Source: Planctomycetota bacterium | GTDB lineage: Bacteria; Planctomycetota; Uabimicrobiia; Uabimicrobiales; Uabimicrobiaceae | DNA: 57,060 nt | Assembly: GCA_029260735.1 (NCBI GenBank) | Contig: JAJDCR010000147.1 | Location: 1 to 57,060 of the forward strand | Direction of reading: 5' to 3' | Shown here: positions 1 through 7,350 of the stretch, one piece after another | Position numbering within the stretch: position 1 is the first letter of the stretch | Layout of the letters: every line of letters starts with the position of its first letter | Program-made: the position numbers and the translations under genes | Notes under the pieces: model-generated | Database searches by the model: none | The model's input: only the letters and a program-made list of their open reading frames with translations | What the model was told of the DNA's origin: nothing

Positions 1-421
1 AACCCTTTTTGTCCCCCATTTGGGGGGGACGCGAGGAACGAGCGGGGGGGGACACTCTGAAAATAAAGACTTTAGCCAGGTTTACCATATGCTACAAAAG
101 TAAAAAATTAAATTACAAAATCTTGTGTATAAAAGTAAGGGCTAAAGCCACCAGGCTATAACCCTCCACCGCTTCGCGGCAAAAACCTTTACAGTATCAA
201 CACTTACGACTTAGGTTGACAGCTGGTTGACACGTATGGGGCGAAGCCCTAGGAATTATAGGATTATTAACACAAACACAGCCCTGAAAGAGCGAAATAA
301 GCTGTTGTTGTAAAATGTTTTAAGAGAAAAACCTACCCCAGACAGTCCGAAAGGGGGTTAATGTTAGTAGCGTGGGTTTCCAACCCACGGAAAAATGTAT
401 TGCGCTTCAAGTTCTTATAAC
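1..421. other. Gene-free accessory DNA with REP-like hairpins
   Basis: No credible reading frame is seen here. The stretch is a mosaic of short GC-rich palindromes in AT-rich DNA: a G/C-run hairpin at 11-30, a segment at 140-187 that resembles the inverted-repeat arms at 20125-20173 and 20460-20508 (CTATAAC followed by CCGCTTCGCGGCAAA), and a perfect 8-bp hairpin CGTGGGTT/AACCCACG at 371-389. Such small hairpins with 3-4 base loops look like REP-type dispersed repeats. Their origin is inferred from shape and recurrence only. Confidence 0.5.
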
Positions 422-525
422 CTAATGTTGTCAAACCTATCGTTTTCTCTGGAAAACTAGGTAGTGATGCCAAACATTATCAGGAAAAAGCTGTTAAAAA
501 AGCTATTGAGGAGTCCAAACAATGA
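421..525 (+). pseudogene. C-terminal remnant of a gene upstream of hicB
   Basis: A frame of 34 codons runs without a start codon from just after a stop at 418-420 to the TGA at 523-525, which overlaps the ATG of the hicB-like gene (AATGA). It would encode a peptide starting PNVVKPIVFSGKLGSD and ending in a lysine/glutamate-rich helix. The in-frame overlap with the next gene is typical of a coupled two-gene cassette, so this looks like the 3' end of the cassette's first gene, cut off by the repeat-rich DNA upstream. I do not recognise the family, and a toxin identity is not demonstrated. Confidence 0.4.
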
Positions 526-749
526 AAGATAGTGCAAGATATGTAAAAATTGTAGAGTGGTCAGATGAAGATCAATGCTATGTTGGTAGTTGCCCTGGTT
601 TGTTCTATGGAGGGTGCCATGGAGATGATGAGAAAATAGTTTTTGATCAGCTTTGTGATCTGGTAGAAAATGCCATTGAACTCCACAAAAAGGATGGAAA
701 GTCTTTGCCTCCAGTCACTTCAAGTAAAGACTATGCTAATATGTACTAG
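522..749 (+). CDS. HicB-like antitoxin-type protein
   Basis: A 75-residue protein with the compact partial RNase H-like fold of HicB antitoxins: an N-terminal strand (RYVKIVEWSDEDQCYVG), the 'CPGL' turn, an acidic linker and then a helix (residues about 38-55) ending in KKDGKSLP, which is the usual HicB order. HicB proteins neutralise the HicA mRNA interferase, and longer members carry a C-terminal DNA-binding domain. None is present here, so autoregulation by this protein alone is doubtful. No HicA gene with its double-stranded RNA-binding-like fold is seen on either side. The only partner is a truncated frame whose stop overlaps this start. The gene is either a solitary antitoxin or the survivor of a broken cassette. 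The family call is good; the function is inferred. Confidence 0.7.
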   Translation: MKDSARYVKIVEWSDEDQCYVGSCPGLFYGGCHGDDEKIVFDQLCDLVENAIELHKKDGKSLPPVTSSKDYANMY

Positions 750-972
750 TTGAGATCTAATATGACTGTCTAGTTCTCTGTCGCGAAGCGAAATGTGAAT
801 GGAGTATGTTTATGCTTGGAGCGACTAGATCGGCCATGAAGCTTTGAATTTCTATAACCTAAATGACTTATTGATATTTGTTTAGTAATGTTCTTTGTTT
901 CCGATCTTCGGAGGGGAAAGCATGAACATACGGAGTGAACCGTTCTAACCTTTGTAAATTAAGTTAACCAGC

Positions 973-2394
973 TTACTTCTCTTCTTTGATCCACCAAGGA
1001 ACCACATCCTTTGTATAAGGAAAAGAAACCATTTCCTTTCCTTTTTTCATCTCTATGATTCTCCCTAAATTATCGTAGACCAAAAACAAATACTTCCCTG
1101 AGGGAGAGAGAGAAAAATACTCTACCTTTTCCCAAAAAAACTTTTCCTCGTTTAGAGCTAGCCAAGGCAAAGGGTATAGCTCAGACATCTCTGTGATAGT
1201 ATCAAATACCTTTAGCTCAAAGTCCTTGATATAGAGAAGTTGAGTATTGGAAAGCCATCCGTAGCCTTTTTTCCAAATATCCTTAGCAACTAAGGTTTTT
1301 TTTCCTGTATTGAGATTTATTATTCGAAGGTTTGCTTTGATTTCTTTGTTTGTGTATCCAAAAATTTTATCTTGTCTATCCTCCTTATATAGAACACTTG
1401 TTTTTTTGTAAGTGACAAAAGAAACTTTGTTGCTATTGGGAGGAAAGCGCGCTCCATATAATCCTGACCAGTCTAGAGATATCTCTTCATCGTCTGTGTT
1501 TTCTAGTTCAAGGGAAAACCTTTTTTCTTTTTGATTGGTAAAACGGTAGACTGAGATGCCGGCTAATACTTTCTCGGTTTCTATTTTTTCAATAGTTTCC
1601 CATCCATTATCTTCTTCGTTCTCATTCTGAGTTTTTTCTATTGTTTTGTTTATTACTTCAGCAGGCTCAGCACTTTCTATTAATTCAGTAGGTTCAGCAT
1701 TTTTCCATTTTCTAAATTCATTTTTTTCTATCCATTGGTAGTCTTGATATTTTTTTAACCATTCTTCTGTTGATAAAAGAGTACCGATAGCTTTTTGTCC
1801 ATCGGGTAATGCCCAGTAAGGACGAACAACACTGACTTTTTTTGTTTTAAAATCTAGCAACAAGTACTTCGTAGAATTCATAAAACCTGAAAGTACTTGT
1901 AGGGTGTTGTCAGGAAAAATTTGAGGAGGAAATATAGCATTCAATATCATCAGTTGAGCGATTAGTTTGCGAGATTCTTTCCTGCTTTTCTCAGAGGTTA
2001 AATCTTCTGGCTTCCAATCTTTTTTTATCCCCTCTAAAAAATTATGGACAGTCCCTATCAAAACAGGAGTCTCTTTTACACGCCATATCTTATAAGTTAG
2101 CTCTGGTTGTTGACCAATAAGAGCTTGCCAATCTGCCGTCATCACAAGGAGTTTTGAGTCATCAAAGCCCGCCCAAACGACAATGGAAGCTGTTCGGCCA
2201 TCAGAAGAAACCTCACTAGGAAAAACGATTTCTGTTGTTCCTTTATCTAGAGAGCACAAAAGAGCTCCCTCGTAGGTCACTAAGCAGGCGAGGTTTTCAT
2301 CAGAGGAGTAATTGACTAGGGTGGGAGGGTACATCTCGATATGACAACCTGTCATAGTGAATAGGAATAAGAATAATAATAGGACAACTTTCAT
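973..2394 (-). CDS. Lipoprotein, WD40/TolB-like propeller suspected
   Basis: A 473-residue protein with a short hydrophobic signal and a lipobox (TMTGC, lipidated Cys17), so it should be anchored in a membrane facing the periplasm. The body has repeated strand segments with motifs such as FDDSKLLVMTADW, FPPNSNKVSFVTYKK and LSPSGKYLFLVYD, which resemble the blades of TolB-N or WD40-like beta-propellers. An acidic, low-complexity insert lies around residues 235-275. The start ATG has GGAG about 9 nt upstream. It is separated from the upstream regulator gene by a strong terminator, so it is probably its own transcription unit. No catalytic motif is seen. The function is unknown; a structural or protein-binding role in the envelope is a guess from the fold. 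Confidence 0.6.
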   Translation of the reverse strand: MKVVLLLFLFLFTMTGCHIEMYPPTLVNYSSDENLACLVTYEGALLCSLDKGTTEIVFPSEVSSDGRTASIVVWAGFDDSKLLVMTADWQALIGQQPELTYKIWRVKETPVLIGTVHNFLEGIKKDWKPEDLTSEKSRKESRKLIAQLMILNAIFPPQIFPDNTLQVLSGFMNSTKYLLLDFKTKKVSVVRPYWALPDGQKAIGTLLSTEEWLKKYQDYQWIEKNEFRKWKNAEPTELIESAEPAEVINKTIEKTQNENEEDNGWETIEKIETEKVLAGISVYRFTNQKEKRFSLELENTDDEEISLDWSGLYGARFPPNSNKVSFVTYKKTSVLYKEDRQDKIFGYTNKEIKANLRIINLNTGKKTLVAKDIWKKGYGWLSNTQLLYIKDFELKVFDTITEMSELYPLPWLALNEEKFFWEKVEYFSLSPSGKYLFLVYDNLGRIIEMKKGKEMVSFPYTKDVVPWWIKEEK

Positions 2395-2430
2395 AGCTCA
2401 CTCCAAATAATAGTTCGATCGCCAAAATAA

Positions 2431-2471
2431 AAAAAGCCCGTCCTTTTTTCCAAAAGAACGGGCTTTTTTGC
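2431..2471 (-). terminator. Rho-independent terminator of the STAS/HATPase gene
   Basis: A GC-rich stem (GCCCGTCC paired with GAACGGGC, arms at 2436-2443 and 2456-2463) sits within A-runs and T-runs on both sides. It lies 23 bp beyond the stop codon of the minus-strand gene ending at 2487. The flanking A and T tracts would let it work in either direction. Confidence 0.85.
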
Positions 2472-2486
2472 AGAGAGGTAAATCAA

Positions 2487-3509
2487 CTACTGAAATCTTT
2501 TCAGCATATTGATGACATTACCCCCTTTAGGATGCTGTTTATGCTCGAATTCATCCATAACATCCCGGCTGCGTCCGAAGCAGGAACGATCCCCATCGTA
2601 AAGGAATTTACCGTAGTCTGAAATTTGAATTTTCAGCTCGGTAGACGAGGTGTTGATGACAACGTTGTAAGATAGATATTGCTTTCTTTCGTAGGCTTTC
2701 TCTATGATAGCGGTGACAACTTCTTCGACGCATTCTTTAATGGCGACGATTTCCTCGGCGGAAAAGCCAATGCGATTGGCGAGTACAGCCACAAATTCAT
2801 TGAGTCCTTCCGTGCATTCTTCGGTACAGGCGAGTTTCATTTGAATCGGTGAGGTCTTTTTTCTTTCTGAGAAAACGACTGTGCCGTCTTCGTATAGTTT
2901 GAAGAAAGTACCGCAACGAGGACATTTGTAGCTGCCTGGTTTTGGAATGGTGAGCTTTACTCCACAAACAGCACAGACCAAAGAGTAGGGATCCCCCGGT
3001 TTGTTCGGTAGGGTTGCTTTGGTTGTGATAGCACCCGTTGGCTTTGTTGCTTTTGGCTTTGGAGAAGCGGGAGGAGGTGGTGAAGGAGCAGGGGCTGGAG
3101 CCGAAGGGGCTGGAGCCTGAGCAGTGCTTCCTCCAGAAGCGGACGAAGGATCTGATTTTTGAAAGAAATTTAAAGCTTCAGTTTCGTTGGAAAAAATCTT
3201 AAAAAACGCATTCAGGCCCAACATATCAAAAACAACTTTTACCTTAGGATGAATCTTGACAAGAGCAATTCCGCCCCCTCTTGATTCTAATGCGTCGGCG
3301 ACATTAACTAAGGTACCCAAACCGGTACTATTTACGTATTTGATTCCCACCATATCCAAAATGAATCTAGTGTAGCCATTTTTCTGCAGTTGATCTAATT
3401 TCTCCTGAAATAAAACAACTGTCTTGGCATCAATAGCACCGTTAATTCGAACAATCGCCGCAGTCTTCATTTCAGGCAGCTGTTCAACATTAAAAGTCAG
3501 ATCTGCCAC
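2487..3509 (-). CDS. STAS - zinc ribbon - HATPase (RsbW-like) fusion protein
   Basis: A 340-residue regulator. Residues 4-115 form a STAS domain (anti-sigma antagonist type, as in SpoIIAA/RsbV) with the phospho-acceptor loop reading N60-S-T-G-L-G. A Pro/Ala-rich linker follows (about 119-160), then a zinc ribbon with CxxC pairs at C179/C182 and C196/C199, and a C-terminal HATPase_c domain of the RsbW/SpoIIAB class (about 225-340, with a DxG at D298-Y-G300). In partner switching, the kinase phosphorylates the STAS protein and a PP2C phosphatase reverses this; here both modules share one chain. The N-box asparagine expected near residue 267 reads alanine and the later glycine boxes are weak, so kinase activity is doubtful. 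I chose a GTG start because AGAGGAGG lies 7 nt before it; a longer TTG frame begins at 3554 without a ribosome site. Confidence 0.8.
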   Translation of the reverse strand: MADLTFNVEQLPEMKTAAIVRINGAIDAKTVVLFQEKLDQLQKNGYTRFILDMVGIKYVNSTGLGTLVNVADALESRGGGIALVKIHPKVKVVFDMLGLNAFFKIFSNETEALNFFQKSDPSSASGGSTAQAPAPSAPAPAPSPPPPASPKPKATKPTGAITTKATLPNKPGDPYSLVCAVCGVKLTIPKPGSYKCPRCGTFFKLYEDGTVVFSERKKTSPIQMKLACTEECTEGLNEFVAVLANRIGFSAEEIVAIKECVEEVVTAIIEKAYERKQYLSYNVVINTSSTELKIQISDYGKFLYDGDRSCFGRSRDVMDEFEHKQHPKGGNVINMLKRFQ

Positions 3510-3734
3510 AACAAGGCCTCCTCTTGCGCTATTCTTGTGATCTGCTGAAAACAAGGAAAAAATGTATTGCTATTCTTTTAACATGCAATTTGGCTGTAGT
3601 ATAGCATTAGTTTGGGGGTAGGTCAAGGAATTAAGTGGGGAATCAAAAATTTTTGGCTTCTCACCTAGTTTAGGAACAAGAAAACTTTCCTTTGAGATGT
3701 TCCGTTATTGCTTTGGACTTGAGAAAATGAGCAC

Positions 3735-5999
3735 TTACTTCGCTCCTTGAGAGAGTTTTTTGAGCAAATAAACTTTCTCTTCTGGTGATATCCCATAGTT
3801 AGAAAAATAGGCCATGTCATGAGCATAAAGACATTTCTGGTATAAGGATAGAGCTTTTTCTTGATTCCCAAATTCTTCTTCTATTTTGCCAGCCAAAAAA
3901 AGGAACGGGGCCTTCCAAGGGTAGGACTTTAATAGAAGCTCAGCATAAAAACGTGTTTTTTTTTCTGCCTTTTCCGCTTGCTCTACCTGACGTAAGCGCT
4001 TCCAGGTTTGTCTTTCTAGAAGATAAAATTCAGCAGAAGTATGGAGATTACGAATGTTATTTTTCTTGTATTTGTATGATCTTTCAATATGTTCATGAGC
4101 TTTTGAAAAAAGACGATGGATCATAGATAAATTCTGTCGGTTTAATCGTCTTATACGAGCTCCCTCAAATCCTAGAAGCATAGCCATTTCCAGATTAGCT
4201 TCGGCTTGAAAAGGTTCTAAAATGAGGATTTGTTCTAATGAAAAAAAGTATTTCTGCCATGCTTGTTGGTAGCCTTGGGTATTTTTTTGGATTTGGAGGG
4301 TTCTTTTCTCTTGTCGAGAGTTTTGCATCAATGTGTCAACCTTCATCAGGTGAGGAACCCCGCGCGAACAAACGGCTACCATTAAAATAGTGAAGATAAC
4401 AGTTATTCCTATAAGCGATTTTCTTGGAAATTTTTGCTTAAGGGGTTTGGTTTTGCTAAAGCTAGCAAAGAGACCAAGGAAAACCGCAAAAGATTGGCTT
4501 AAGCCAGGATCATACAAGTTTAAGTCGATAAAACAATGTAGAAGAAAGGCAAGTAAGCCGCATAAAAAAAATAAGCGAAGTTGGGTAAAGTTTTGTCTTA
4601 AATAAAAATTAACTCCTTGGTACCACAATAGACCAAAAAAGGGAAAAGCCAAGTGGTAAACTACTGTTTCCAGTTTATTTGGGTCTAGAGAAGAGGGAAG
4701 AAAAGGAGACAAGTAAACTTGTACTAGAGAAGTGGACTGAAAGGAGCCTCCCAGGCTCCATAGAAGAAAAAAAGAGAATGCTCCTGCACCTAAGAGAATT
4801 TTTGAGATATGGAGAGATGTCTCTTCTTTTTTCTCTTCTTCTCTAAAAGAACAAAGTAGTAAAGATTTTCCTCGGACGAGTAAAAATAGGAGAAGGAAAA
4901 TTCCTATGATACCCGTTTCGACCCCCCACTGCAAATATACGTTGTGGGCGTTGTTGACCTCTTCTGCCCAAACCGACTTGGTGGTGTAGTAATGGTCGGC
5001 AAAATTGCCAACTCCGACTCCCCATAATAGATTGTTAAGCCAGATGGAAATGGATGCTTTCCAATATTCTAAACGCATCAAGAACGAAATTCCCTTGTGA
5101 CCTAGAAAAGATAAAGCATTACTGGAAAGAAAGATGATAAACATAAGAAGGGAGAAGGCTGAAGTCATTCCCATAATTATTATTTGTCGTTTGTTCTTTT
5201 TAGCATTATTTTCTCCTCCCCAAAATAGTGCTCCTAGTCCCACTAGACCAAAACAAAGAAAGCTTCCCCGTGATTGACAGCAGATAAAAGCCAGGAGAGA
5301 CAAAAATAAAAGGGAAATAGAAACAATGGTTTCTTTTCTCTTTTGACTTTGCCATTGTAAATAAACTATACCACAGACTAGGGGAAGATGGAGAAGAATG
5401 TAGCCTCCTAGGGTATTAGAAAGGGCAAAGTGACCAAAGGCTTTGCCCGCTTCTAATCGTCCTTCAAAAAGGCTGAGATATCGAGATGAAATGTCGATAG
5501 TATTAATGAGATCTGTGTTTTCCTGAAGTAAAACTCGAATTCCTGGTAAATCGATAAAAGATTGGTAGACGACATAGAGCATTTCAAGAGAGAAACAAGA
5601 TAAGACTACCGCTAGGAATAAGTTGCGGATTTTTTGATTTTGGCTCCAGTACAAAATAGAAAAAAATGAAAAAAAATCAGAAAGCCAAATCATCGATTGA
5701 AAAAGACTTTTTTCTTTGTCTCCAGCCCAGACTATAGAAAAAAAAGCCCAAGCAAGAAGAGCCGTGAGGGGGATAGATAGAGGGAAAAGGGAGATTCTTT
5801 CACTTTTTTTTAGGCACAGATCCAAAAGAACAAAGAGAAAAGCTCCCCAAGAAAAAATCCAAAATAAAGCATTTTCACCTGCACCGACAGCCAGTCCCGA
5901 GACAAAAGGTCTCGCGGTAAGAGATATGATGAGTAGTCCAATGGAAATATGGCTAGTTATTATTCTTAACCGGTCAAGAGATTCCTCATTGTTTTTCAT
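3735..5999 (-). CDS. O-antigen ligase family membrane protein with C-terminal TPR-like region
   Basis: A 754-residue polytopic membrane protein with roughly a dozen hydrophobic segments, a large periplasmic loop, and the Wzy_C/O-antigen ligase signature HNVYLQWGVETG near residue 350. Members of this family join or polymerise lipid-linked glycans at the periplasmic face of the inner membrane (WaaL, Wzy, PglL). The C-terminal 180 residues are soluble and helical with TPR-like spacing, as in many large ligases of this family. It starts 11 nt after the WecA-like gene stops, and its AGGA ribosome site overlaps that stop, so the two are co-transcribed and probably act in one surface-glycan pathway. 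Whether it is a polymerase, a ligase to lipid A or a protein O-glycosyltransferase cannot be told from sequence. Confidence 0.8.
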   Translation of the reverse strand: MKNNEESLDRLRIITSHISIGLLIISLTARPFVSGLAVGAGENALFWIFSWGAFLFVLLDLCLKKSERISLFPLSIPLTALLAWAFFSIVWAGDKEKSLFQSMIWLSDFFSFFSILYWSQNQKIRNLFLAVVLSCFSLEMLYVVYQSFIDLPGIRVLLQENTDLINTIDISSRYLSLFEGRLEAGKAFGHFALSNTLGGYILLHLPLVCGIVYLQWQSQKRKETIVSISLLFLSLLAFICCQSRGSFLCFGLVGLGALFWGGENNAKKNKRQIIIMGMTSAFSLLMFIIFLSSNALSFLGHKGISFLMRLEYWKASISIWLNNLLWGVGVGNFADHYYTTKSVWAEEVNNAHNVYLQWGVETGIIGIFLLLFLLVRGKSLLLCSFREEEKKEETSLHISKILLGAGAFSFFLLWSLGGSFQSTSLVQVYLSPFLPSSLDPNKLETVVYHLAFPFFGLLWYQGVNFYLRQNFTQLRLFFLCGLLAFLLHCFIDLNLYDPGLSQSFAVFLGLFASFSKTKPLKQKFPRKSLIGITVIFTILMVAVCSRGVPHLMKVDTLMQNSRQEKRTLQIQKNTQGYQQAWQKYFFSLEQILILEPFQAEANLEMAMLLGFEGARIRRLNRQNLSMIHRLFSKAHEHIERSYKYKKNNIRNLHTSAEFYLLERQTWKRLRQVEQAEKAEKKTRFYAELLLKSYPWKAPFLFLAGKIEEEFGNQEKALSLYQKCLYAHDMAYFSNYGISPEEKVYLLKKLSQGAK

Positions 6000-6010
6000 A
6001 AAGATTTTTC

Positions 6011-7123
6011 CTAGTCAAAGCGAGCTCCTGTTCTTTCGAGTAAATGTATTATCATCAAAATGCAAAAGAGTTGTCCTACGATAACAAGGGTTCCTAGCCA
6101 GTTTACTTGGTATAAGAGAGTGGCCATAATTGCGGTGGACAGGGTGATGAAATAGATCACTAAAACAGCTCGACGAGTTGTCATTCCTAAACTGACTAAG
6201 CGATGGGAGAAATGATTTTTGTCTCCTTGGAAAATTGGCTTTCCTCTTTGCCAGCGATAGAGAACTACTGTTGCTGTATCAAAAAGAGGAACGGCTAAAA
6301 CGAGCAAGGGAAGAGCCACGGGAAATAAGGGAAAAGGAGCCTGGTAAAAAGTTGCATAGACAGTGAGAGTGCTCATCATATAACCAATAAAAAGGCTTCC
6401 GCAGTCTCCCATAAAAATAGAAGCAGGTGGAAAATTGTAGCGTAAAAAACCAAGTAAAGAGCCGAGTAATGCCATGAGTAAAAAAACGATGGCCCATTGG
6501 TTTACTGTGACTGCAGCCCAAACAAAGATCGCTCCTGAAATTAAAGCTACCCCTGCGGAAAGTCCATCCATGTTGTCGAGTAAATTGAAGGCGTTGGTTA
6601 TTAGGATAATCCAAGCAATGGTGACAAAAAAGGAAAAGACTTGGCTATCAATAAATAGAGTGACTCTGATGTCACAGCAAAAAAGCATGATTGCAACGAG
6701 AACTTCTACTGCCAGTTTTGTATAGGGGCCTAAATTTTTGTAATCGTCAATGAGGCCCATGACAAAAATTACAGTTCCTCCTCCCAAAATAACAAGCAGA
6801 TCCTTTTGGAACTGAGAATCCATTTCACAGAGTTGTAGCCACTCTTGAAAGTTATTTCCTGCTAATTCTCTTGCTAGAAAGAAAAAGCCAAGCAAAACTA
6901 GTATCGTACTGGCAAAAATTCCGATCCCACCTCCTATAGGCATAGGCTTAGCGTGGATTTTTCGCTTTCCGGGTTGGTCGACTAACTTAATTTTTTCCGC
7001 ATACTTTTTGACTAACCAAAGGAGAGGAAGAGAAAGAATAAAAGATGTTAAAAAAAGACCTCCTCCGACCAGAAGATTGAGTGTTGTTAAACTTTCAGGA
7101 GAAAAGGAGAGAATGGCGAACAT
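6011..7123 (-). CDS. WecA/TagO-like undecaprenyl-phosphate GlcNAc-1-phosphate transferase
   Basis: A 370-residue polytopic protein of the MraY/WecA family, which transfers a sugar-1-phosphate from a UDP-sugar to undecaprenyl phosphate at the cytoplasmic face of the membrane, the first step of surface-polymer synthesis. Signature motifs are in order: GKRKIHAKPMPIGGG, the aspartate pair in GLIDDYKNLGP, NAFNLLDNMDGLSAG, the GDCGSLFIGY loop and HFSHRLVSLGMT. The HRL-type motif and the lack of an MraY-specific signature favour the WecA/TagO branch, which uses UDP-GlcNAc. It is the first gene of a two-gene unit with the O-antigen ligase homologue. The start ATG has only a weak ribosome site. Confidence 0.88.
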   Translation of the reverse strand: MFAILSFSPESLTTLNLLVGGGLFLTSFILSLPLLWLVKKYAEKIKLVDQPGKRKIHAKPMPIGGGIGIFASTILVLLGFFFLARELAGNNFQEWLQLCEMDSQFQKDLLVILGGGTVIFVMGLIDDYKNLGPYTKLAVEVLVAIMLFCCDIRVTLFIDSQVFSFFVTIAWIILITNAFNLLDNMDGLSAGVALISGAIFVWAAVTVNQWAIVFLLMALLGSLLGFLRYNFPPASIFMGDCGSLFIGYMMSTLTVYATFYQAPFPLFPVALPLLVLAVPLFDTATVVLYRWQRGKPIFQGDKNHFSHRLVSLGMTTRRAVLVIYFITLSTAIMATLLYQVNWLGTLVIVGQLFCILMIIHLLERTGARFD

Positions 7124-7280
7124 GTTTTACCGATCTTTTAAGAAATGAATAGGATATTGTTCTCGTAATAACTGTAGGACCGCCCTTGTCTAGTGAATCG
7201 TACATCCACAAAGGCAGCCACCTGCGACCCAAGAGAAGAAATTTTCATCTCTTAGTATAAACTTAAAAAGATATATCTTC

Positions 7281-7320
7281 AAAAAAAAAACGTGGTCTTT
7301 TTTAAAGACCACGTTTTTTA
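7281..7320 (-). terminator. Rho-independent terminator of fusA
   Basis: A perfect 10-bp stem, CGTGGTCTTT (7291-7300) with AAAGACCACG (7304-7313) and a TTT loop, is flanked by A10 on one side and T6 on the other. It lies just beyond the fusA stop on the minus strand. Symmetric tracts make it potentially bidirectional. Confidence 0.92.
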
Positions 7321-7350
7321 TTTATTCTCTAATTTATCTGCAAAGGAAAA

